In this document: positions 1 to 5,053 of the stretch, one piece after another
Layout of the letters: each line of letters starts with the position of its first letter
Numbering within the stretch: position 1 is the stretch's first letter
Assembly (NCBI GenBank): GCA_028713595.1
Contig: JAQTNZ010000077.1
Span: forward strand, 1 to 8,541
Origin: Methylovulum sp.
Lineage (GTDB): Bacteria > Pseudomonadota > Gammaproteobacteria > Methylococcales > Methylomonadaceae
Length of the DNA stretch: 8,541 bases
Direction of reading: 5' to 3'
The notes under the pieces: model-generated
The model's database searches: none
The model's input: only the letters and a program-made list of their open reading frames with translations
What the model was told of the DNA's origin: nothing
Position numbers and translations under genes: made by a program

Positions 1-77
1 CCTGCGCCGCAATGCGTAAACTCGTGCATATTGCCTTCGCCATCCTCAAAAACAACACGCCCTTTGACCCGCTCCAT
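1..77 (-). CDS. Possible 5' fragment of an unknown minus-strand gene
   Basis: An ATG at 77-75 opens a reading frame that runs off the left edge without a stop, giving about 25 residues that begin MERVKGRVVFEDGEG. The mix of charged and beta-forming residues looks protein-like, but 25 codons are too few for a firm call. There is no clear Shine-Dalgarno sequence; the stretch before the ATG is AT-rich with GATAAT about 10 bases upstream, so the leader would be very short. An intrinsic terminator for the same strand lies upstream at 167-194, so the gene would need its own promoter in between. No family recognised. Confidence 0.35.
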   Translation of the reverse strand, partial: MERVKGRVVFEDGEGNMHEFTHCGA

Positions 78-166
78 AAAACTAAATTATCGCTTGCATA
101 ACTCGTTTCAAGACGGTATCTACATCGCTATTAAAATCAAAAAACCGACCCTTGACACCCTCACCC

Positions 167-194
167 AAAAAAGCCCCCCGCACTCACGCGGGGG
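167..194 (-). terminator. Intrinsic terminator, minus strand
   Basis: Read on the minus strand, a 7-bp GC stem (CCCCCGC with GCGGGGG, plus-strand arms 188-194 and 175-181) with a 6-nt loop is followed by GC and then six T (plus-strand A167-172). It would end minus-strand transcription arriving from the right. Confidence 0.7.
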
Positions 195-268
195 AAGAGT
201 GGGCTAAGGCACAAACCAGTCAGATTTACACTCGTTCCCACGTGCCACGTACCCTCTGGGGCATAAAT

Positions 269-315
269 CACTGCCATTAAGTTAAGGATTTGTGCCTGTA
301 ATTTCAACAAGATAG
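269..315 (+). repeat. 47-bp repeat, copy 1
   Basis: This stretch starts CACTGCCATTAAGTTAAGG and matches 1822-1868 at 43 of 47 positions without gaps. A more diverged relative is at about 6076-6116. It is noncoding and sits beside other palindromic repeats each time, so it is probably part of a dispersed intergenic element. Confidence 0.8.
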
Positions 316-325
316 AAGAGATGTT

Positions 326-354
326 CTCGTTCCCACACGCTGTGTGGGAACGAG
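326..354 (+). repeat. Perfect 13-bp hairpin repeat, possible plus-strand terminator
   Basis: CTCGTTCCCACAC (326-338) and its exact reverse complement (342-354) are separated by 3 nt. A degenerate relative starts at about 232. The T-rich stretch after 354 would let it act as a plus-strand terminator, but the form is that of a dispersed palindromic repeat. Confidence 0.75.
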
Positions 355-397
355 TGTTCTTTTATTAATAATGCGTAACCCATATACCCACCACCCC

Positions 398-434
398 AAA
401 AAACCCGCCCGGCACACGAGATTAACCCGGGCGG
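398..434 (-). terminator. Intrinsic terminator of the transcript divergent from the repressor
   Basis: On the minus strand an 8-bp stem (CCGCCCGG with CCGGGCGG, plus-strand arms 427-434 and 405-412) with a 14-nt loop is followed by G and six T (plus-strand A398-403). It lies about 220 bp downstream of the minus-strand promoter at 662-690 and would define a short transcript. Confidence 0.75.
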
Positions 435-590
435 TATACAGGGGAAGGCACAACCAAAGTCCAGGCTGTCCGTTTGCCCAAGGCCATCACCTTAGGCGGA
501 AAAAAGTCCGGTTTATCTGTCTTAGCGCCCGAAAACGCCGATGCGTCTGGCGGTAAGTGCCGGGAAAACCGAAAAAACCCATATTGGTTC

Positions 591-607
591 GCGGGTCTAT
601 TGCCCGC
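591..607. repeat. Small GCGGG/CCCGC palindrome
   Basis: GCGGG (591-595) pairs with CCCGC (603-607) around a 7-nt loop. The flanking GCGC/GGAGC context resembles the arms of the larger element at 4934-5010, so it may be a fragment of that family. Confidence 0.45.
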
Positions 608-661
608 GCTCCCTAAAAATATAGCAAGCTTAAGCAGAGAGGATAGCAACTGCGTGGCAAT

Positions 662-690
662 AATATAGCAATTGCTATCTAGCAAGTCAA
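662..690 (-). promoter_or_regulatory. Divergent sigma-70 promoter (PR-like)
   Basis: On the minus strand TTGACT (690-685) and TATATT (667-662) are separated by exactly 17 bp, close to consensus. Initiation is expected near 655. Operator B (665-678) overlaps the -10 box and operator C (690-703) touches the -35 box, so a bound repressor should block it. Confidence 0.75.
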
Positions 691-728
691 TAGCATTTGC
701 TGGTTGTGTTTTATTAAGCATTTGCTAA
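665..728. promoter_or_regulatory. Three-site operator array of the phage repressor
   Basis: Three 14-bp sites start at 665, 690 and 715, exactly 25 bp apart. Site B (665-678) is a perfect palindrome, ATAGCAATTGCTAT. Site C (690-703) is ATAGCATTTGCTGG and site D (715-728) is TAAGCATTTGCTAA. All share AGCANTTGCT. A weaker version (ATAGCAACTGC) begins at 643 and a half-site (ATAGCAA) at 621. B overlaps the -10 box of the divergent promoter, D overlaps the repressor promoter, and C lies between them. This is the logic of lambda OR1, OR2 and OR3. Binding by the adjacent S24 repressor is inferred from position and symmetry. Confidence 0.8.
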
Positions 729-731
729 AAT
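704..731 (+). promoter_or_regulatory. Repressor promoter (PRM-like), possibly giving a leaderless mRNA
   Basis: A weak TTGTGT (704-709), 16 bp and then TAAAAT (726-731) place the expected start of transcription at or beside the ATG at 738. The poor -35 box lies right next to operator C, which fits activation by bound repressor. Operator D overlaps the spacer and -10 box, which fits autorepression. Confidence 0.5.
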
Positions 732-737
732 CCGAAT

Positions 738-1439
738 ATGACCGACATGAACACGATCCGCCTCACCAACTTACAAGTGCTTGCCAAAAAGTACGCGAGC
801 CAACGCGCCTTAGCGGATGCGTTAGACTTTACGCCCGGTTATATCAACCAGTTGCTGACCCAAAAACGCTCGATAGGGGAAAAAATCGCCCGCAAAATCG
901 AGGGGCAATTAAGCTTGCCGCCGTTTTGCTTGGACCAAAAAGACTCCAAGCCGCTGACGATAGAATCTAATGCCGAATTTATCGGCGGTTTTGACGAATG
1001 GGATCACACCACCCCGCTCGGTGACGATGAAGTGGAGTTGCCGTTTTTTAAGGAGGTGGAACTGTCCGCCGGTACCGGCAAGTTCCATGTCGAAGAAAAC
1101 CACGGGGCTAAGTTGCGCTTTTCTAAAGCCTTGCTGAAAAGCAAAGGCATCGCCTACAGCGCCGCCGCCTGTGTGCGGGTGTCCGGCGACAGCATGGAGC
1201 CGATCATCCCCAGCGGCACCACCGTCGGCATCGACACCGCCAACACCCGCATCGTCGATGGCAATATGTACGCCATCGACCACGGCGGCCACCTACGCAT
1301 CAAGCGCCTATACCGCCTACCCGGCGGCATCATCCGCATCAACAGCCGCAACCCCGACTACCCCGACGAGTTCTACGACGAAAGCGAGGGCACTATGCGC
1401 GTGATTGGGCGGTTGTTTTGGTATTCGGTGTTGTTGTGA
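738..1439 (+). CDS. Phage CI-type repressor, XRE helix-turn-helix plus S24 peptidase
   Basis: This 233-residue protein has an N-terminal helix-turn-helix (about residues 10-55, including SQRALADALDFTPGYINQL) and a LexA/CI-type C-terminal domain. The catalytic pair is visible: Ser152 in SGDSMEP and Lys189 in HLRIKRLYR, 37 residues apart as in LexA. A likely autocleavage bond is Ala111-Gly112 in ELSAGTG. Such repressors keep a prophage silent and are inactivated when RecA filaments stimulate self-cleavage after DNA damage. I chose the ATG at 738; no Shine-Dalgarno sequence precedes it, and the TAAAAT box 7 nt upstream suggests leaderless translation. An in-frame ATG at 747 is an alternative. 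Three palindromic operators lie directly upstream. Family assignment is firm; which phage it belongs to cannot be told. Confidence 0.95.
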   Translation: MTDMNTIRLTNLQVLAKKYASQRALADALDFTPGYINQLLTQKRSIGEKIARKIEGQLSLPPFCLDQKDSKPLTIESNAEFIGGFDEWDHTTPLGDDEVELPFFKEVELSAGTGKFHVEENHGAKLRFSKALLKSKGIAYSAAACVRVSGDSMEPIIPSGTTVGIDTANTRIVDGNMYAIDHGGHLRIKRLYRLPGGIIRINSRNPDYPDEFYDESEGTMRVIGRLFWYSVLL

Positions 1440-1454
1440 GCGGCTTGGCAATGT

Positions 1455-1478
1455 GGTAAGGCGCATAATGCGTCCTAC
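1455..1478. repeat. Short REP-like fragment
   Basis: GGTAAGGCGCATAATGCG followed by TCCTACGC resembles the ends of the larger repeat at 8090-8199 (GGTAAGGCG, then CCTACGC). Here it fills the gap between the repressor and the next gene. Confidence 0.5.
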
Positions 1479-1497
1479 GCGCTAATTGGAGAATAGG

Positions 1498-1788
1498 GTG
1501 AAAAATATTCAAGTTATTGATGGGGCAGACAACTGCACCTATAATCTCTATGCTGCGACAGATGCGGAGTTTGAAGAGATTTTTCCAAATGGCACCAATG
1601 TCGAATTTGTTGAAGACTTCTTTGACAGAGTTGGGGAGAGACACGCTATAGAAATTACAAGCAATCTGTGGAAGCGCTTAGTAAACAAGAGCGAAGCACA
1701 AGGCATTCACGGCACCCTTTTTTACCAATTACTTCATAAGAAGCGCTACTACCCAACAAAAAAGGAATCGGAGAGAAGGGTGCTATAG
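1498..1788 (+). CDS. Small conserved-looking protein of unknown function
   Basis: A 96-residue, mildly acidic soluble protein begins MKNIQVIDGADNCTYNLYA. I prefer the GTG at 1498 because GGAG (1488-1491) sits at ribosome-binding distance; a TTG at 1486 in the same frame would add MENR and lacks such a site. There is no signal peptide or membrane segment. The middle is acidic (AEFEEIF, FVEDFFDRVGE) and the C-terminus is basic, with HGTLFYQLLHKKRYYPTKKESE. I have an impression of similar short proteins in other proteobacterial accessory regions, but I know no function. It lies 58 bp behind the repressor on the same strand with REP-like sequence between, so co-transcription is possible but not shown. 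Confidence 0.75.
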   Translation: MKNIQVIDGADNCTYNLYAATDAEFEEIFPNGTNVEFVEDFFDRVGERHAIEITSNLWKRLVNKSEAQGIHGTLFYQLLHKKRYYPTKKESERRVL

Positions 1789-1821
1789 CGAGTAACACGG
1801 TAAGAGCCGTAGGTTGGGGTG

Positions 1822-1868
1822 CACTGCCATTAAGTTAAGGATTTATGATTGTAATATCAACAAGATAG
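1822..1868 (+). repeat. 47-bp repeat, copy 2
   Basis: It matches 269-315 with four substitutions. It is preceded by GCCGTAGGTTGGGGT (1806-1820), the opening of the 100-bp element at 2004-2103, as if one repeat had landed in a copy of the other. Confidence 0.8.
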
Positions 1869-1874
1869 GATTGA

Positions 1875-1945
1875 CCGTTCGCCCTGAGCCTGTCGAAGGG
1901 TGGACGGTTAATCCGGTCATGGTTCGACAAGCTCACCACGAACGG
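1875..1945. repeat. Imperfect inverted repeat (GTTCG...GTCGAA type)
   Basis: CCGTTCG (1875-1881) pairs with CGAACGG (1939-1945). The arms continue inward with CTGAGCCTGTCGAA against TTCGACAAGCTCA. This looks like the widespread noncoding palindromic repeat family with CTGAGC-TGTCGAA arms. It is itself flanked by TGCCATTAAGTTAAGG (1825-1840) and a degenerate inverted copy (1961-1976). Confidence 0.7.
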
Positions 1946-2003
1946 ATTAACTTACTACGACCTTAACTCAATAGCATTTTCTATGTCATTGAATAAAAAT
2001 AGG

Positions 2004-2103
2004 GCCGTAGGTTGGGGTGAGGTACGAACCCCAACACAATAAGGTAGGGTGGTCGGGTGTGTTGACATGTTGGGGTTCGCAAGCTCACCCACAACCTACG
2101 GGC
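2004..2103 (+). repeat. 100-bp MITE-like element, copy A
   Basis: The ends form inverted repeats of about 18 bp: GGCCGTAGGTTGGGGTGA at the left and a near-complement ending in AACCTACGGGC at the right. Its reverse complement matches 6623-6717 with about seven differences over some 88 bp, and a shortened relative is at 6129-6190. It is noncoding. Frames that begin inside it and run into neighbouring genes are artefacts. Confidence 0.8.
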
Positions 2104-2137
2104 TATGTTCCGGCTTACCCACAGATAGAAACAGCAG

Positions 2138-2146
2138 CCCCCCCCC
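2138..2146 (+). repeat. Nine-cytosine tract upstream of the toxin gene
   Basis: A homopolymer of nine C lies 23 bp before the toxin ATG, between the 100-bp repeat and the gene. Such tracts can change length by slippage. Confidence 0.6.
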
Positions 2147-2169
2147 AAACCACCCATTATTTTTATAGT

Positions 2170-2592
2170 ATGGCGATTAAATTCCATCCAGAACAAGGGG
2201 CGATACTGGCGTGTGATTTTCAAGGGCTGGTTCCGCCAGAAATGGTCAAGCGCCGGCCTGTTATTGTCGTTTCACCCAGATTGCGCCATAGGACAGGGCT
2301 ATGTACTATTGTCCCCTTAAGCACTACCCCACCGCCCCACATTGCCGCTTACCACTACAAGCTGCACATGGACCCCGTTTTACCGCACCCTTATGATGCC
2401 AGTGCCCATTGGGTTAAAGCCGATATGGTTTACACGGTTTCATTTGACAGGCTCCATTTAATGTTTGACGGGAAAGATGCCAGTGGCAAAAGGCACTATG
2501 ACCTTAGGGTGATTGATAAGGCCGATCTGATTAAGATACAGCAGTGTGTGCTCCACGGATTAGGATTAACGGCATTGACGGATTACTTATAA
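2170..2592 (+). CDS. Orphan PemK/MazF-family toxin-like protein
   Basis: A 140-residue protein begins MAIKFHPEQGAILACDFQG. It shows PemK/MazF hallmarks: an N-terminal strand with GAILACDF (about 10-17), KRRPVIVVSPR (about 27-37) and TIVPLSTT (about 46-53). Members are small beta-barrel proteins, many of them mRNA endoribonucleases; activity of this one is inferred. It is a little longer than typical MazF (about 110 residues) because of an insertion with HPYDASAHWVKADMVYTVSFDR, which I believe marks a subgroup. The frame is open upstream to 2017, but that part lies in the 100-bp repeat, so I place the start at 2170 although no Shine-Dalgarno sequence is visible. No protein antitoxin gene lies beside it. 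A promoter and structured RNA follow at once, with the -35 box inside the last codons. Confidence 0.9.
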   Translation: MAIKFHPEQGAILACDFQGLVPPEMVKRRPVIVVSPRLRHRTGLCTIVPLSTTPPPHIAAYHYKLHMDPVLPHPYDASAHWVKADMVYTVSFDRLHLMFDGKDASGKRHYDLRVIDKADLIKIQQCVLHGLGLTALTDYL

Positions 2593-2603
2593 TTTTGTAT
2601 GAT
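2575..2603 (+). promoter_or_regulatory. Sigma-70 promoter for the RNA downstream of the toxin
   Basis: TTGACG (2575-2580), a 17-bp spacer and TATGAT (2598-2603) predict initiation near 2609-2610. The -35 box overlaps the last toxin codons (A-L-T-D), so the RNA can be made separately from the toxin mRNA. Confidence 0.75.
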
Positions 2604-2609
2604 ATTACG

Positions 2610-2734
2610 GTTTCCCGCTCTGCGCTTAGCATCGGGCTTAAGTCCACTTAGGTGGCCGCCGTACACAGGAGATTGCAATCCGATACGGTGTCTTAATGGG
2701 GCCTTGTGATTTTTCACAGGGCCTTTTGCTTTTT
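2610..2734 (+). ncRNA. Predicted structured small RNA next to the PemK/MazF toxin
   Basis: About 125 nt between a near-consensus promoter and a strong intrinsic terminator hold no credible gene but several hairpins. Hairpin 1: CCCG (2614-2617) with CGGG (2633-2636), enclosing UGC/GCA. Hairpin 2: CCAC (2644-2647) and GUGG (2652-2655) around UUAG. Hairpin 3: CGCCGUA (2657-2663) with UACGGUG (2684-2690, one G-U pair), topped by GGAGAUUGCAAUCC (2668-2681). Hairpin 4 is the terminator. Its place suggests control of the toxin, possibly as an RNA antitoxin or antisense factor. I recall vaguely that a structured RNA motif near pemK-like genes has been proposed by comparative genomics; this could be it, but I cannot verify that. 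It is not recognisable as tmRNA, SRP RNA or RNase P. Confidence 0.7.
2700..2734 (+). terminator. Intrinsic terminator of the toxin-adjacent RNA
   Basis: A 10-bp stem (GGCCTTGTGA at 2700-2709 with TCACAGGGCC at 2714-2723, one G-U pair) has a four-T loop and is followed by TTTTGCTTTTT. Confidence 0.88.
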
Positions 2735-3226
2735 ACGGCCTACAAAATCCTTGGTATTCGGCCAATAATGGCTCAAATAAACCTCTGGCACCGTTTTTTT
2801 CCTATTTTCGCGCTCTATAAATACGTCTTACCGTGTTAAATTAAGCGAGTAATGCACATAACGCGCTAATGCATTCCGTAGGCTGCATCGCAGCCTGTTA
2901 GGTTCCAACCGTCCGGCGCACGTCTAGCGCCCCACACCCTACGCGCCTTCCCCCCCGCCAATTAACCCCAATTTTCCGGCCTTCCGGCCATAAGCCCCTA
3001 AACCCCATCTGCCGCCCGCCTTTATTTTTAATAATTTTTGTCTTTATTATCAATGCATTAACCATTTAAAAACCAATTTTGTGGATTATTGGCTTTTTTT
3101 TCGGTAATAATTCATTTCATTGGTGGTTGGCTTGGTATATAGTCAGCAACAGGCCGGTTGTAACGGTTGTTTGCACGCCAACCGATGGCCTGGGCCATCT
3201 TTATAATAAGCTAGGGGAATACGGGT
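2735..3226. other. Intergenic stretch with small repeats, no supported gene
   Basis: No convincing gene is visible. The stretch holds a perfect 7-bp hairpin (AGGCTGC at 2880-2886 with GCAGCCT at 2890-2896) inside degenerate REP-like sequence (about 2850-2950), a tandem TTCCGGCC pair (2974-2989), an AT-rich segment (3025-3120) and the palindrome GATGGCC/GGCCATC (3184-3199). TATAAT occurs at 3202-3207 just before the muramidase ribosome site, but I see no good -35 box at the right distance. Confidence 0.5.
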
Positions 3227-3796
3227 ATGTCTAAATTACTTGAAGAGCATGACTTTGAAAGCGCCGCGCACCTTTTGGATTGTGATGTCGCGGCGGTTAA
3301 GGCGGTGGCGGAGGTGGAAAGCGGCGGCGCGGGTTTTTTGCCCGATGGCCGGGCAAAGATACTGTTTGAGGGCCATATTTTCTATAAATACACCAAGGGG
3401 GCTTATGAGAAGGGGCATCCGAGCATTTGCTACCCGCACTGGACCAAAAAATTCTATCTGGGCGGCGCTAAGGAATATGAGCGCTTGGCGGAAGCGGAAA
3501 CATTGGATAAGACCGCCGCGCACATGTCGGCCAGTTATGGCAAGTTTCAGATCATGGGGTTTAACTTCGCCCTCTGTGGCTTCACCTCGGTCAATGCTTT
3601 TTACGAGGCCATGCAAACGGATGAGGGCGCGCACCTGAACGCGTTTTGTGGTTATCTCAAGCACACGGGGTTGGATGCGGCGCTGCGCAAGCACCAATGG
3701 GCGGCTTTTGCCAAAGGCTATAACGGCAGCGAGTATTGGAAGAACAAGTACGACGAGAAGCTGGCACAGGCTTACGCCAAATATGACCATGAGTAA
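3227..3796 (+). CDS. Phage-type N-acetylmuramidase (endolysin)
   Basis: This 189-residue protein fits the N-acetylmuramidase family of phage endolysins (formerly DUF3380). Visible features are VAEVESGG (residues 27-34) with the likely catalytic glutamate Glu31, ILFEGHIFYK (45-54), the SASYGKFQIMGFN stretch (101-113) and FAKGYNGSEYW (161-171). It would cleave the MurNAc-GlcNAc bond in peptidoglycan. There is no signal peptide and no room for a separate cell-wall-binding domain, so release through a holin is the natural model. AGGGGAA before the ATG at 3227 is an acceptable ribosome site. The membrane protein gene starts 33 bp downstream on the same strand, suggesting an operon. Family call firm; a role in prophage lysis is inferred. 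Confidence 0.93.
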   Translation: MSKLLEEHDFESAAHLLDCDVAAVKAVAEVESGGAGFLPDGRAKILFEGHIFYKYTKGAYEKGHPSICYPHWTKKFYLGGAKEYERLAEAETLDKTAAHMSASYGKFQIMGFNFALCGFTSVNAFYEAMQTDEGAHLNAFCGYLKHTGLDAALRKHQWAAFAKGYNGSEYWKNKYDEKLAQAYAKYDHE

Positions 3797-3829
3797 GCCA
3801 GCCACCCTTTAAGCGGAGGAAAAAGCCTC

Positions 3830-4675
3830 ATGTTCTTTGACAAAACCGATAAGCAAATACGCGCCGCCACCGCCACCATTGCCGCCACCGTTGCCGTGGT
3901 TGCCGCCGCCAAAGCCGCCGCTGCCGCCGATACTGCGGTGGCTGCCGTGGTCGCTTTTGCGGCCACTAAAACCGCCGAAGCCGCCGAAGCGGCTGAAGCC
4001 GCCGCCCAAGCCAATGATGTTGTCGCCGCTGCTGAGGCTCTGGTCAAAACCACCGAAGCTGCCGCCAAAGCCAACCCTGGCGACCCCGCCGCCCAAGATG
4101 CCGCCCAAGAGGCTGTCGCAGCGGCTGACAAAGCCAAAGAAGATGCCACGGCCAAAGCCGCTGTCGCTAAAGTCGCCGCCGCTGTCGCCAAAGCCGCCGC
4201 CACCAAAATTGATGGCCCGTCATCGGCACAGATGCCGCCCAATGATTCTTGGTTAGGTAAATATATAGCGCCGATGATTGCCCTGCTCACTGTCATTTTG
4301 ACATTTGTAATGTTCGGGTACTTTATCCATGTTGCCAACGGGCCAGTACAAGAAACGCGGGTGCTGTATCATGCGGAAAGTGAATATAAACAGGAAAATT
4401 CAAAGCTTGACATCATGCCGGAAGGGCCTGAAAAAGTGCAGCAAACCAAAAAGGTGAAGACGTTACTGGAAGATGTGGTTAATGCCAGAGCTGATCTGGA
4501 GGAGTCAAAAGAGCGGCGCGGCATGTTGAAAGATTTCATCATTTTTATTTTGGGGGTTCTCTCATCAACACTAACGACCATTTTTAGTTACTATTTCGGC
4601 AGTTCCAAAGGCAGCACCCGAAAAGATGAAATGTTGAACGACCTTGCTAAAGGCGCCGGAAATACCGGGACATAA
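3830..4675 (+). CDS. Alanine-rich protein with two membrane segments, possible holin
   Basis: A 281-residue protein with three parts. Residues about 10-127 are extremely alanine-rich and low in complexity, with Lys, Glu and Asp spaced as in a long helix; residues 11-46 are hydrophobic enough to touch the membrane. A first clear membrane segment follows (about 144-168, YIAPMIALLTVILTFVMFGY), then a charged, probably coiled-coil part (about 175-232), then a second segment (about 233-257, FIIFILGVLSSTLTTIFSYYFG) ending in GSSKGSTRKDE. A membrane segment followed by FGSS-GS and a charged tail is something I associate with phage holin-like proteins. GGAGGA at 3815-3820 gives a strong ribosome site. 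Directly after the muramidase it is the natural holin candidate, but it is longer than usual holins. The alanine part could be a slippage-expanded linker or tether. Confidence 0.8.
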   Translation: MFFDKTDKQIRAATATIAATVAVVAAAKAAAAADTAVAAVVAFAATKTAEAAEAAEAAAQANDVVAAAEALVKTTEAAAKANPGDPAAQDAAQEAVAAADKAKEDATAKAAVAKVAAAVAKAAATKIDGPSSAQMPPNDSWLGKYIAPMIALLTVILTFVMFGYFIHVANGPVQETRVLYHAESEYKQENSKLDIMPEGPEKVQQTKKVKTLLEDVVNARADLEESKERRGMLKDFIIFILGVLSSTLTTIFSYYFGSSKGSTRKDEMLNDLAKGAGNTGT

Positions 4676-4686
4676 CGCCCTAAGGT

Positions 4687-4710
4687 GCCGGGCAAAACCG
4701 CTGGCCCGGC
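4687..4710 (+). other. GC-rich hairpin after the membrane protein gene
   Basis: GCCGGGC (4687-4693) pairs with GCCCGGC (4704-4710) around a 10-nt loop, 12 bp after the stop codon. No T-run follows, so it is at best a weak or factor-assisted terminator. Confidence 0.4.
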
Positions 4711-4933
4711 CACCCGTGGCAATAATGGGGTCGGGTCAGCAAAACCCAAATAACACCTATTAACCCTATAGGATTTATGGTAGCTTACCGCAGACAATCC
4801 GGGCAACGTTTCGGGACAAAAACGCCACCCTCACCATCAATGGCGGCTTACAATAAAACCGTTGGGCATGACACGCGGATAAGGAATGGGTAGGAAATAA
4901 TTCAGGCAAACGCTAAAGGGTACAGGCCTTGGA

Positions 4934-5010
4934 GCGCGGGCATCTTGCCCGCAAAGGCGGCAGTGCCACTGCCATTAGGTTAATGGCAGTGGCGGGCAAG
5001 ATGCCCGCGC
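4934..5010. repeat. 77-bp nested palindromic element
   Basis: The outer arms are exact reverse complements of 19 bp (4934-4952 and 4992-5010, opening GCGCGGGCATC), and each arm is nearly palindromic itself (GCGGGCA/TGCCCGC). The centre is another perfect hairpin: 12-bp arms CCACTGCCATTA (4966-4977) and TAATGGCAGTGG (4981-4992) around GGT. The core TGCCATTA also appears in the 47-bp repeats. It is intergenic and could form a cruciform or a long RNA hairpin. Confidence 0.85.
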
Positions 5011-5053
5011 CCCGATTATGCCGAGATTATTTTATGCACGTTCCTAAGCTAGG

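Larger units (their letters stand above)
398..655 (-). ncRNA. Predicted short divergent transcript, coding status unclear
   Basis: A strong-looking minus-strand promoter (TTGACT at 690-685, TATATT at 667-662) and the terminator at 434-398 bracket about 255 nt. This is where a lambda-like immunity region would encode Cro. I find no open frame with a start codon, a ribosome site and a helix-turn-helix. The minus strand has a 31-codon frame starting near 583 and a 21-codon frame starting near 488 that ends inside the terminator. The opposite strand has a protein-like frame (426-668) with no ATG. The RNA could fold locally: GCGGG/CCCGC at 591-607 is one arm pair. It may be a regulatory or antisense RNA, for example of the phage P4/P1 C4 type, or an mRNA for a very small protein. 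Confidence 0.35.

Noticed and set aside
426..668. Plus-strand frame with KVQAVRLPKAITLGGKKSG
   Set aside because: It looks somewhat like an antitoxin motif (AVRLPK), but the only start is a TTG at 474 without a ribosome site, inside that motif. It lies antisense to the predicted divergent transcript.
422..721. Long minus-strand frame through the operator region
   Set aside because: Its ATG lies inside operator D, upstream of the divergent promoter, so the predicted transcript starting near 655 could not include it. Only the 3' half looks protein-like.
2017..2169. Upstream extension of the toxin frame
   Set aside because: The extra 51 codons are encoded by the 100-bp repeat and the poly-C spacer; the family-like sequence starts at the ATG at 2170.
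2697..2840. 48-codon plus-strand ORF starting at 2697
   Set aside because: It reads through the terminator stem and T-run of the small RNA and has no ribosome site, so it is probably chance.
3236..3805. Long minus-strand frame opposite the muramidase
   Set aside because: It is a mirror frame of a GC-rich gene whose family and ribosome site are clear on the plus strand.
3772..4338. Minus-strand and alternate-frame ORFs opposite the alanine-rich gene (including Pro-Leu-rich and Gly-rich ones)
   Set aside because: GCC-repeat DNA leaves several frames open by composition. Only the frame starting at 3830 has a strong ribosome site, membrane segments and a coherent C-terminus.
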